From positions 434,001 to 498,000 of the forward strand of contig NZ_JOOA01000002.1 in NCBI RefSeq assembly GCF_000712055.1: 64,000 bases of DNA, read 5' to 3'. The notes below the pieces were generated by a model. That model made no database searches and was not told where the DNA came from. It worked only from the letters and a program-made list of their open reading frames with translations. Numbering within the stretch: the first letter of the stretch is position 1; each line of letters begins with the position of its first letter. Below, in pieces: positions 55,800 to 64,000 of the stretch. Origin of the DNA: Ruminococcus sp. HUN007 (GTDB lineage Bacteria > Bacillota > Clostridia > Oscillospirales > Ruminococcaceae). Position numbers and translations under genes: made by a program.

Positions 55800-56684
55800 A
55801 TGGAAAACATTCTTGAAATCAACGGCCTTAATAAATCATACGGGGATTTTGCTCTGAAAGACGTAAGCTTTTCCCTTCCAAAGGGCTACATAATGGGATT
55901 TGTCGGCCAGAACGGATCCGGCAAGACTACTACTATCCGCTCGATACTCAATATGGCGAAAACCGACAGCGGAAAGATATCTGTCTTTGGTCTTGACAGT
56001 GTAAATGACACTATCGAGATCAAACAGCGTACCGGCGTGGTTTTCGACAGCCTTTATCTTGCGGAACATCTTACTGCAAAACAGATAGAAAAGCAGTTAA
56101 AGCCGTTTTACAATGACTGGCAGAGCGATGAGTTCTTTAAGCGCCTTAAAAGTTTTGAACTTCCTGACAACAAGAAGGTCGGCGAGTTTTCAAAGGGCAT
56201 GAAGATGAAACTGATGATAGCCGTTGCCCTCTCCCACAAGGCAGAGCTCATTATACTGGACGAACCAACAAGCGGACTTGATCCGGTGGCCCGTGATGAA
56301 CTGCTGGACATTCTTTCGGAATACATTGAAGATGAAAACCGCGGTGTGCTTTTTTCAACGCATATCACTGCAGACGTTGAGCGTATAGCCGACTACGTAA
56401 CTATACTCCACAACGGAAAAGTGTGGTTTACCGGCGAACTCAACGCACTTGCGGAAAGCTATGCAGTTTTAAAGGGCGCGGAAGAAGATATTCCGGAAAC
56501 GGTAAAAGATAAACTCATCGGCTTCCACGCATACCGGAACGGCTTCGAAGCATTAATAAAAACCGACGATCTGGCAGGACTTCCGGATTCCCTGGAATAT
56601 GAAAAGGCTAACCTCGACGACATCCTGGTCTACATAGCAAAGGAGGATAAGAATGAAAGACATGCTGAAAATAATGCGGTTTGA
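55800..56684 (+). CDS. ABC transporter ATP-binding protein
   Basis: 294 residues. Walker A GQNGSGKTT, signature FSKGMKMKLM, Walker B LIILDEPTSGLD and switch His in STHITAD. I take ATG 55800 because GGAGGG is 6 bases upstream; an ATG at 55794 overlapping the regulator stop is possible. The last 100 residues (VKDKLIGFHAYRNGF) are a family-typical tail. It powers export with the two membrane proteins that follow. Its end overlaps the next gene by 32 bp. Confidence 0.93.
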   Translation: MENILEINGLNKSYGDFALKDVSFSLPKGYIMGFVGQNGSGKTTTIRSILNMAKTDSGKISVFGLDSVNDTIEIKQRTGVVFDSLYLAEHLTAKQIEKQLKPFYNDWQSDEFFKRLKSFELPDNKKVGEFSKGMKMKLMIAVALSHKAELIILDEPTSGLDPVARDELLDILSEYIEDENRGVLFSTHITADVERIADYVTILHNGKVWFTGELNALAESYAVLKGAEEDIPETVKDKLIGFHAYRNGFEALIKTDDLAGLPDSLEYEKANLDDILVYIAKEDKNERHAENNAV

Positions 56685-57363
56685 TTTCTTAACCGCCGCA
56701 GATACCGGATATTTTCCGGCAGTTTTCCTTGCTGCCCTGTCTGTATCAGGAGCATTCCTTTTCGGTCCGGGCTGTGCAGCCGCTCTGATACTGACGTCCA
56801 TATGCTTTATACTTCCGCTTACAAGCGTTGCTGAGAAATCTGAGTTTCATAAACTCTACGGAATTCTTCCGGTAAAAAGAAAAAACATAACCCGCGGACG
56901 TTTTCTGTATATATTCATGCTTCATTTCATACCGGAAATGATCGCGCTTTTACTGTTAAAACCGGCTTTCACTCTGAAGGCATACAGATTTCTTCCTAAT
57001 CAGGGCAGTGCAAGTCTGCAGATGATCGAAAATGCTTTTTCATCAGAATTCCGCTCTCCGTGCATGATCATCTTCACCGTTTTTTCGATTTCATGTTTTG
57101 CTTTCCTCTACATGGAATTCACCGGACAGATCTTCGGACACGAAAATGATATTAAGAGCATCATGGTATTACTCCTGACCGTAACAGCAGTTGTTACGAC
57201 CCTGACAGCACTCGGAAGTCATGACATAATACAGGTGGATTTCGAAAAGATCCGCAATTTAAAGACACTTACCGCCGGCATCTCTCTGAACACACTGCTG
57301 TTTATGATCTGCCTGCTGCTCGGAGAAATAACCGCCGGAAAAGTATCGGCAAAAGAGCTATGA
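56653..57363 (+). CDS. ABC-2 type permease, first subunit
   Basis: 236 residues, about six membrane helices. It starts MKDMLKIMRFDFLTAADTG, typical of ABC-2 permeases beside YtrA-type regulators; LYGILPVKRKNITRGRFLYI is a recognisable family stretch. The gene starts within the ATPase gene (32-bp overlap), showing coupling. The next gene encodes a second permease, so the exporter is probably a heterodimer of permeases with an ATPase dimer. Cargo unknown. Confidence 0.82.
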   Translation: MKDMLKIMRFDFLTAADTGYFPAVFLAALSVSGAFLFGPGCAAALILTSICFILPLTSVAEKSEFHKLYGILPVKRKNITRGRFLYIFMLHFIPEMIALLLLKPAFTLKAYRFLPNQGSASLQMIENAFSSEFRSPCMIIFTVFSISCFAFLYMEFTGQIFGHENDIKSIMVLLLTVTAVVTTLTALGSHDIIQVDFEKIRNLKTLTAGISLNTLLFMICLLLGEITAGKVSAKEL

Positions 57364-57375
57364 GGAGGGATAATC

Positions 57376-58170
57376 ATGGATCTTACTGTAATCAGAAAAA
57401 TAATAAAATCAGACCTTACAAATATAAGAGGCGGTAAAAACTCGATGACTTCCCTTATAGTAATAACAGCCGTATTCTTTCTCGGAACCGGATTTCTTGT
57501 TTCACCGATAGCCGGTCTGTACGGACCGTTTCTGCTTGGAGTCTTCGTCGTACCCGCACTTTTTTCCAACGAGATAAAATATCACAGTGAAAAGCTCCCC
57601 TTTATTCTTCCGATACGGCGCAGTGATCTTGTAAACGCAAGATTTCTGTTTGCCGCAGGTACATATTTTATAGTCGGTCTTGTGGTCTATGTTCTTATGC
57701 TTTTATCAGAAAAAATAAAACTTTACACATTGATCCTCGGAGATGAAGACGCCGATTTTCTTAAAGTGATTTCAGAACGTCTCGGCTTTTCACCGCTGTT
57801 GTTTTTCAGCATGATATACTGCCTTGCTTTTGCCGTAGGATTATTATCTTTAGGAATGCAGCTCCGTGCCTATTTCAAAGATCCTGCAAGATTAAAAGCA
57901 GATCTGGATATGACATCAAATAAAAACTCTAAAAAAGAAAAAATTGCTGTAGTTATTATATTTTTCGGAATATTACTTTTTATACTCGTCGTAACAGGCA
58001 TTATTCCGGTAACAACAGCTCTGGCTGTAATACTTCAGCTTTTTGCAAATCTTGCTCATGCCGGAAAAGGAGTTTTCCTGACTGTTTTTACACTATGCTT
58101 AGGATTTATGAGTCTTACTTTCAGTTACACATGCACAAGACTTGAGTATGAGGAAAAGGATCTGGGGTGA
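57376..58170 (+). CDS. ABC-2 type permease, second subunit
   Basis: 264 residues with about six membrane helices. KLPFILPIRRSDLVNARF matches the PVxRxxxVxxR-type cytoplasmic segment of ABC-2 permeases. GGAGGGATAATC precedes the ATG, 12 bp after the previous stop. It ends four bases before the hydrolase gene. Cargo unknown. Confidence 0.82.
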   Translation: MDLTVIRKIIKSDLTNIRGGKNSMTSLIVITAVFFLGTGFLVSPIAGLYGPFLLGVFVVPALFSNEIKYHSEKLPFILPIRRSDLVNARFLFAAGTYFIVGLVVYVLMLLSEKIKLYTLILGDEDADFLKVISERLGFSPLLFFSMIYCLAFAVGLLSLGMQLRAYFKDPARLKADLDMTSNKNSKKEKIAVVIIFFGILLFILVVTGIIPVTTALAVILQLFANLAHAGKGVFLTVFTLCLGFMSLTFSYTCTRLEYEEKDLG

Positions 58171-58174
58171 TAAA

Positions 58175-60022
58175 ATGAAAAATCTGTTTAAACGCATGAC
58201 TGCTGCTTTGTGTGCAGGACTTATGCTTTCATTTCCTGTAAACATTTCAGCTGAAGAAATTCCTGAAAATGATATTACACTGCCATCAGGCAAAACACTG
58301 AAAGAAGTGATCTCTACAATAGCCTCAGACTGTAAAGCTACTGAAGATATTCTGGACTTCGCATCAGCCGAGATCAGTATATTCAAAGGTAACGAAGAGC
58401 TATACACCGGTTATTTCGGTGAAGTGAACAAGGAAAAACACATCGCCGCTGATGAAACATCAGTTTACGAATGGGGCAGCATTTCGAAAACACTCATCTG
58501 GGTAAGCGTTATGCAGCTTTATGAACAGGGGCGTATAGATCTTGACAAGGACATCCGTGAATATCTTCCGGAAGGATTCTTTAAGAATCTCACATACGAC
58601 GATCCGATCACAATGATGAACCTTATGAATCATAATGCTGGATGGCAGGAAACAACGAAAGCTATCCAGGTAAAAGACGAAAAGGATATAAAGCCGCTGG
58701 GAGAAGCTCTTAAAGAAATCGAACCGGCGCAGGTTTTCCGTCCGGGAAAAGTTACCGCCTACTCGAACTACGGTGCTGCTGTGGCGGGATATGTGGTCGA
58801 ATGCATAACGGGCGAAGATTTCTGTGACTATGTTCACGAGAACATTTTCAACGTTCTCGGAATGGAACACACTTCACTGAATCCGAACCACAGCGACAAC
58901 GCTTACGTTTTCGAAAAGCGAAAGGAAATGCACAGCTATTCAACTATGTTCTTTGAATCTGTTGACGAAGGAAACTGTCTTTACTACATTCCCTGCTACC
59001 CTGCCGGAGCAGCAGCAGGAACTTTAGCGGACTTAAGGACCTATGCGCAGGCATTTGTAAATGATGATGCACCGCTTTTCAAAAATCCGGAGACTCAGAA
59101 GCTGATGTTTGAGGGAACAGCTTTTTACGGTGATTCGGACATTCCGGAAAACTGTCACGGCTTCTGGCCGGAGGAACGTGAAGTACGTGTTTACGGTCAC
59201 GGTGGTTCAACACTTTTCGGAGAAGCTGATATGAAATTTGATCCGGTATCAAAGATAGGATTTGTCGTTATGGTAAATCAGTACGGCGGCAACCTGGTAA
59301 CTGAAAACGCACCGTCACTGGTCTTCGGACATTTTCCGAAAGACAAATATATTTCCGAAACAGATGATAAAATTGATATAAAAGGATATTATTTGATCTC
59401 ACGCGGAGTTTTCAAAGGACTGATGAAATTCCAAAATACTCTGACAGCAATTTCTGCAGATGAACTTGGTGATACTAATTTAAGAAAACTGAATGACGGT
59501 CTGTATGTTATTGAAGCCGGTGAAAGCGGTCAGTTATCTTCAGTCAGAAACTACGAAAACGGCGACTGGGGGCTGCTTATACAAAGTGAAGAACTGATAC
59601 ATACTGGCAGTTATCTTTTCGCACTGGCTCTCCTTGCTGCCTACGGACTTACCGCAGTCGCATCGTTTTACATGCTCCGTATCCGTTTCAAAGTTCGTAA
59701 ACTCAAAAAACAGTCACTTACTTCAGGTGTTATAACTGCCGGAGAAACAGCGATACTTGTTTCAGTAATTCTTCTGCTTACAAGTTACGTGTACACATTG
59801 AAATTCCTGGGTGGTCTTCCGGAGGCAGCAATGACCGTCTTCGGCACCTGTCAGATCATATGCGCGGCTGTATGTGTTGTTTCAGCAATCGCTGCGGTAA
59901 GATCCGCTTTAAAAGATAAAGATAAAATAAAGAAAACGGTCTGCATCATCAATACTGTCTGCAGTGTAATATGCGTTTCTGCGATAGTGTATTTCGAAAT
60001 GTACCGCTTCTGGGGCTGCTGA
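58175..60022 (+). CDS. Membrane-anchored serine hydrolase, beta-lactamase (class C) family
   Basis: 615 residues from ATG 58175 (GGGGTG upstream). A signal peptide (about 1-24) leads a class C beta-lactamase/DD-peptidase-like domain with SISK (catalytic Ser and Lys), YSNYGAAVAGY (Y-x-N) and GHGGSTLFGE (replacing KTG). Residues about 480-612 hold four membrane helices. The active site should face outside. Such hydrolases often act on D-amino-acid peptides or lipopeptides, so with the ABC exporter and YtrA-type regulator they may form a cell-wall-antibiotic response, which is inference. Confidence 0.88.
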   Translation: MKNLFKRMTAALCAGLMLSFPVNISAEEIPENDITLPSGKTLKEVISTIASDCKATEDILDFASAEISIFKGNEELYTGYFGEVNKEKHIAADETSVYEWGSISKTLIWVSVMQLYEQGRIDLDKDIREYLPEGFFKNLTYDDPITMMNLMNHNAGWQETTKAIQVKDEKDIKPLGEALKEIEPAQVFRPGKVTAYSNYGAAVAGYVVECITGEDFCDYVHENIFNVLGMEHTSLNPNHSDNAYVFEKRKEMHSYSTMFFESVDEGNCLYYIPCYPAGAAAGTLADLRTYAQAFVNDDAPLFKNPETQKLMFEGTAFYGDSDIPENCHGFWPEEREVRVYGHGGSTLFGEADMKFDPVSKIGFVVMVNQYGGNLVTENAPSLVFGHFPKDKYISETDDKIDIKGYYLISRGVFKGLMKFQNTLTAISADELGDTNLRKLNDGLYVIEAGESGQLSSVRNYENGDWGLLIQSEELIHTGSYLFALALLAAYGLTAVASFYMLRIRFKVRKLKKQSLTSGVITAGETAILVSVILLLTSYVYTLKFLGGLPEAAMTVFGTCQIICAAVCVVSAIAAVRSALKDKDKIKKTVCIINTVCSVICVSAIVYFEMYRFWGC

Positions 60023-60078
60023 TAAAAGCCGCACTTACAGAGAAAAAATAAACTGTAGAACAAAAGATAAATAATACA

Positions 60079-60133
60079 AAAAGGGTAACAGTCTTTGCTT
60101 TTATCGCAATGACTATTACCCTTTTGTATTTTC
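60079..60133. terminator. Bidirectional terminator
   Basis: AAAAGGGTAA/TTACCCTTTT stem with an inner GTC/GAC pair; T-rich on both sides. It separates the hydrolase gene from the convergent acidic unknown (stop at 60145). Confidence 0.8.
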
Positions 60134-60144
60134 AGTCAGCATTT

Positions 60145-60990
60145 TCACGCAACATCTACATTAAGTGCAATGTAAAGTCTGACTTCGTCATCAGTTGCTT
60201 TTCTGGTTCCTTCCATGGCAGCAGAACCGTTTTCTGCGATAAAATCCAGAAATACATCGTAGTCATCTTCGTGCATTACATCAGCGTAGTGACCGATGCC
60301 GGAAAATGAATAGGTACATGTTATTATTTTTTCCTTATCAATAAGTTTGAGCTGCTCATCAAAGAACTTTTCCTTCCAGATAAGATAGTCATCATCATCT
60401 ACTTCAGGAACCAGCTTTTTTAAGATTTTTTTGTTCCTGTCATAATCGTCAATATTTATATAGTGAAATACAGTATCGTGGGCAATGTCAGTTTCCAGTC
60501 TGAGGCGGTAACGGAATTTCTCTTCAGCAGTCATTCCGGAAAAATCGCAGTCAACTTCATAGATCTCGTCAGAATATTTTCCTACCCCCCATTCTATGAT
60601 CTCATCTGTTTCATCATTATCACAGACTGTAAGATTCATCAGATATTTCAGGAGTGCTGTAACATCATCCTCAGGGACTTCCGAAAGTGCCTCGATTATT
60701 GCATCATTGTCGCCGTCATCAAAATCAAAGCCGAAAAAGTTATCAGTCACGGTGCTTTCCACGATCTTTATAAAGTCCATAAGCTCCTGTCCGGCAAGCG
60801 ACTCACATTCAGAAAAATATTCAAAAATATTTTCCTCTGATTCATGGAAACACGAAGTACCGTCCGAACAGTTATTGAGCAGCCATCTGGTTTCACCATC
60901 GCAAGTATATTTCACTGCTGCAACAACTGTTATTTCATTATCAAAAATAAATTCTTTTCTTCCTGCGTCTTCAATCATTATACGACTCAT
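60145..60990 (-). CDS. Acidic protein, unknown function
   Basis: 281 residues, very rich in Asp and Glu (for example DFDDGDNDAIIEAL and VPEVDDDDYLIWK), without a signal peptide or membrane helix. It looks like a soluble, mixed alpha/beta cytoplasmic protein. I recognise no domain. AAAGGAGGAAC lies 6 bases before the ATG, a very strong ribosome site. It is monocistronic, with terminators on both sides. Base use is like its neighbours. Confidence 0.6.
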   Translation of the reverse strand: MSRIMIEDAGRKEFIFDNEITVVAAVKYTCDGETRWLLNNCSDGTSCFHESEENIFEYFSECESLAGQELMDFIKIVESTVTDNFFGFDFDDGDNDAIIEALSEVPEDDVTALLKYLMNLTVCDNDETDEIIEWGVGKYSDEIYEVDCDFSGMTAEEKFRYRLRLETDIAHDTVFHYINIDDYDRNKKILKKLVPEVDDDDYLIWKEKFFDEQLKLIDKEKIITCTYSFSGIGHYADVMHEDDYDVFLDFIAENGSAAMEGTRKATDDEVRLYIALNVDVA

Positions 60991-61122
60991 TAACTGTTCC
61001 TCCTTTACTGCAAAGTTATACTCAAATACTTATTATAATAATTTTACAATAAATTTTCTTAAAAGTCAATGTTTTTTATGATTTTTGCTCATGTTCTTAT
61101 TTTTACTCACTTTTATTGCATG

Positions 61123-61160
61123 AAAACAGGCTGCGCGGCATAAGTCACGCAGCCTGTTTC
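61123..61160 (-). terminator. Terminator of pyruvate formate-lyase
   Basis: AAACAGGCTGCG/CGCAGCCTGTTT stem, with T4 and a T-containing tail on the minus strand, about 23 bp beyond the stop codon. Confidence 0.85.
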
Positions 61161-61182
61161 GTACCAGGGAGTATATCAGGAA

Positions 61183-63478
61183 TTATCTTGTTGAATGGAA
61201 TGTTCTTGCAATAACGTCGAGCTGCTGTTCCCTTGTAAGATCGACGAACTTGACAGCGTAGCCCGATACACGAATCGTGAAGTTAGCGTACTCAGGATTT
61301 GTCGGATCCTCCATGATCTTTTCGAGATATTCTCTGCCGAATACGTTCACGTTGAGGTGATGTGCACCCTGTGAGAAGTATCCGTCGAGAACATGTACGA
61401 GGTTTGTAACGCGTTCTTCCTCAGTTCTGCCTATGGCATCCGGATTGATGCTCTGTGTATTTGAAATTCCGTCAAGTGCCCATTCGTAAGGGATCTTGGC
61501 TGTTGAATTGAGAGATGCAACAAGTCCGTTCTTTTCTGCACCGTAGCTTGGATTTGCGCCAGGTGAGAATGGTTCGCCGGCCTTTCTTCCATCAGGAAGA
61601 GCACCTGTAGCACGTCCGTAAACCACGTTTGATGTGATAGTGAGGATAGATGTTGTAGGTTCTGAGTTCCTGTATGTATGTCTTTTCTTTATCTTTGCAA
61701 GGAAAGTCTTAAGAAGATCAACACCGATCTGGTCTGCACGGTCATCATCGTTTCCGTACCTCGGGAAATCTCCCTCAACTTCGTAGTCAAGAGCGATGTT
61801 CTTTGCCACATCGACTACGTTGCCCTGCTTGTCCTTCACTTCTACATCGCCGCGGATAACCTTTACCTTAGCGTACTTTATAGCTGAAAGTGAGTCGATA
61901 ACATGTGAGAATCCTGCAATACCTGTTGCAAATGTACGTCTTACATCTGTATCGATAAGAGCCATTTCTGCTGCTTCGTAGTAGTACTTGTCGTGCATGT
62001 AGTGGATGAGGTTCAGTGTGTTTACATAGATACCTGCGAGCCATTCAAGCATTACGTCGTACTTCTTCATAACTTCATCGTAGTCAAGATATTCGGAAGT
62101 GATCGGCTGATATGCCGGAGCAATCTGCTTGCCGAGCTTTTCATCGATACCGCCGTTGATAGCGTAGAGGAGTGCCTTTGCGAGATTTGCACGGGCACCG
62201 AAGAACTGGATCTCCTTGCCTGTCTGTGTAGCAGATACGCAGCAGCAGATCGAGTAGTCATCGCCCCATACCGGCTTCATAACGTCATCGTTCTCGTACT
62301 GGATAGAACTTGTCTTTACTGAGATGTATGAAGCGTACTTCTTGAAGTTTTCCGGAAGATCCTTTGAGTAGAGAACTGTGAGGTTAGGTTCCGGTGAAGG
62401 TCCCATGTTTTCGAGTGTGTGGAGGAAACGGAAGTCGTTCTTTGTTACCATGTGACGGCCGTCAACTCCGATGCCGCCTACTTCAAGTGTTGCCCATACC
62501 GGGTCGCCTGAGAAGAGGTCGTTGTATGAAGGGATTCTTGCGAACTTGACCATTCTGAACTTCATTACCATATGGTCGATAAGTTCCTGTGCTTCCTTTT
62601 CAGTGATCGTTCCTGCCTTAAGGTCACGCTGGATGTAGATGTCGAGGAATGTTGACACACGTCCTACTGACATTGCTGCACCGTTCTGTGTCTTGATGGC
62701 TGCCAGATATCCGAAGTAGAGCCACTGAACTGCTTCCTTCGCATTCTTTGCAGGTTCAGAAATATCGTATCCGTAGATCTCAGCCATCTTCTTCATACCC
62801 TGAAGTGCTCTGATCTGGTCTGAAAGTTCTTCACGCTGGCGGATAACGTCATCAGTCATTGTACCGTCGCCGCAGTTTGCCTTGTCGTATTCCTTTTCCT
62901 TTATAAGGAAGTCGATACCGTAAAGAGCAACTCTTCTGTAGTCGCCGACTATACGTCCGCGTCCGTATGTATCCGGAAGGCCTGTAACTATATGGCTGTT
63001 TCTTGCTGCCCTGATCTCAGGTGTGTATGCATCGAAAACGCCCTGGTTATGTGTCTTGTGGTATTCATTGAAGATCTGGTCGAACTTAGGATTTATCTTG
63101 TAGCCGTAGCTTTCAGCTGCCTGTTCGGCCATCTTGATGCCGCCGTACGGCATGAATGCTCTCTTTAACGGCTTGTCTGTCTGAAGACCTACGATCTGTT
63201 CAAGGTCCTTCATTGACTCGTCGATATATCCCGGACCGTATGCTATAAGGCTTGTTACGACCTCAGTTTCGCAGTCGAGGACACCGCCTTTTTTTTCTTG
63301 CTTCGATCTGTAAAGCGCTGAGCTTGTTCCAGAGCTTTTCAGTAGCTTCAGTCGGTCCTTCGAGGAAGGATGCATCGCCGTCGTAAGGTGTGTAGTTGTT
63401 CTGGATGAAGTCTCTTACATTTACTTCCTCTGTCCAGAGACGACCCTTGAATCCGTTCCACTGTTCAAATTTTTTCAT
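61183..63478 (-). pseudogene. pflB: Formate C-acetyltransferase (pyruvate formate-lyase), frameshifted near the N-terminus
   Basis: The ATG at 63476-63478 follows AGGGGGT and begins [20 protein letters not shown]. The frame fails in T8 63289-63296 (A8 on the coding strand). Removing one A gives [15 protein letters not shown] and continues to 61183, 764 residues, normal for PflB. The active-site cysteines lie in [13 protein letters not shown], and the glycyl radical loop RVSGYAVKF is at the C-terminus. It converts pyruvate and CoA to acetyl-CoA and formate in anaerobic fermentation. As written the first frame ends after about 70 residues. A fermentative enzyme like this is unlikely to be lost, so a sequence error or slippage is the better explanation. 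No pflA is in the window. Confidence 0.93.
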
Positions 63479-63663
63479 AGCAGTTACCCCCTGTTTAAGA
63501 TTGAATGATTTATTTGATTCCACGATGATTTATGATAAATCATCGTTTTCTTAAGCTTTTCTGATAAGAGTTTTTTTTTGTTTTCTCTTATCTTCTGTCA
63601 CTATAATATCATAACCGGGGATAAAGTTCTGTGACTTAGTCATATTACAGAAAAAATTTTCAA

Positions 63664-63692
63664 TTGATTAAAGCAGGTAAAAATGATATAAT
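63664..63692 (+). promoter_or_regulatory. Promoter of the Crp/Fnr-type regulator gene
   Basis: TTGATT (63664-63669) and TATAAT (63687-63692) with a 17-bp spacer, about 42 bp before the ATG. The rest of the 63479-63734 gap must hold the divergent pfl promoter. It also holds a degenerate repeat arm pair (GATGATTTA/TAAATCATC, 63523-63544, followed by GTTTTCTTAAG) resembling the TAAGGAAACA family. Confidence 0.75.
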
Positions 63693-63734
63693 TACAATAA
63701 TAAAAACTGATACATATGAAAAGAGGTTCGGTCA

Positions 63735-64000
63735 ATGGAAGAGATACTTAAAAAGCTGCCGTTCTGGGAAAAGCTCACCAGACAGGAACAGGATCTGGTA
63801 GTCACTTCGGCAGTCATTCAGAAATACGATGCAGGACAGATGATACACACCTGCGACAAACAGTGCGTCGGTCTTGTATACGTTATAAGCGGAAATGTGA
63901 GACTTTATCTTCTTTCCGAAGAAGGCAGGGAGGTAACGCTCTTCCATGTGCTTGCAGGCGATACCTGCGTGATCTCCGCTTCATGTGTAATGGAACAGAT
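63735..64000 (+). CDS. Crp/Fnr-family transcription regulator (C-terminus outside window)
   Basis: The 88 visible residues start MEEILKKLPFWEKLTRQEQD and continue with the cyclic-nucleotide-binding-type beta-roll (IQKYDAGQMIH, VYVISGNVRLYLLSEEGRE, LAGDTCVISASCVM). The final visible cysteines resemble Fnr-like sensors of Firmicutes, but the helix-turn-helix lies beyond the window, so oxygen or redox sensing is not established. AGAGG precedes the ATG. It is divergent from pyruvate formate-lyase, and an Fnr-type regulator of pfl is a familiar arrangement (inference). Confidence 0.88.
   Translation, partial: MEEILKKLPFWEKLTRQEQDLVVTSAVIQKYDAGQMIHTCDKQCVGLVYVISGNVRLYLLSEEGREVTLFHVLAGDTCVISASCVMEQ

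Overview
The window looks like chromosome of a cellulolytic rumen or gut Firmicute, most like Ruminococcus flavefaciens or a close relative. The evidence is secreted proteins with dockerin modules (a mid-protein dockerin on an SGNH esterase, a C-terminal dockerin on a beta-helix protein with a CBM6-like domain), pyruvate formate-lyase, a sensory [FeFe]-hydrogenase-like protein, moderate GC, strong AGGAGG-type ribosome sites and clean sigma-A promoters with 17-bp spacers. I see no rRNA, tRNA or CRISPR array. The species call is inference.

Layout. 1-6600 (minus strand): a Ter-type stress operon, TerY-like vWA protein, PP2C phosphatase, protein kinase with zinc ribbon, Ca2+ P-type ATPase and a TerD protein cut by the window edge, all behind one consensus promoter. 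6.8-11.2 kb: glmM with a membrane-anchored partner, then a divergent cellulosomal esterase. 11.4-13.4 kb: two DUF4261 paralogues around a DUF4250 gene. 13.5-17.3 kb: accessory region with a AAA-ATPase-like gene between two direct copies of a multi-hairpin repeat, then an IS1182-family element. 17.4-20.3 kb: large secreted beta-helix/CBM6/dockerin protein. 20.6-24.5 kb: two paralogous zinc-ribbon proteins, a TPM-domain protein and a small membrane protein. 24.7-29.4 kb: Maf, PepF, an anion transporter and DAHP synthase. 29.6-34.9 kb (plus): sensory hydrogenase with a structured leader, a DUF445 protein and a zinc-ribbon/PASTA protein. 35.1-44.5 kb: purine salvage genes (PNP, DeoB, NCS2 permease, Hpt), a MocR regulator, an ECF S component, an ISL3-family element and a MATE exporter. 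44.7-52 kb: cysK, a lipoprotein, tcdA, a second MATE exporter, clpS-clpA. 52-55.2 kb: a dockerin-like secreted protein, a PEBP protein and a truncated copy of the former. 55.3-60 kb: an autoregulated-looking GntR/ABC operon ending in a beta-lactamase-family membrane hydrolase. 60.1-64 kb: an acidic unknown, pyruvate formate-lyase and a divergent Crp/Fnr regulator cut by the window edge.

Three patterns cut across the genes. First, nine genes are interrupted, and every one is restored by removing a single A from an A-run of 5-8 on the coding strand. This is either a systematic sequence artefact or a biological slippage phenomenon. Second, a roughly 110-bp repeat with ends like TAAGGAAACACTGATT and internal GC-rich hairpins recurs at gene 3' ends, and an ISL3 element sits inside one copy. 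Third, a different hairpin-cluster repeat flanks the AAA-ATPase-like gene.

All family assignments come from reading motifs by eye; no database search was possible.
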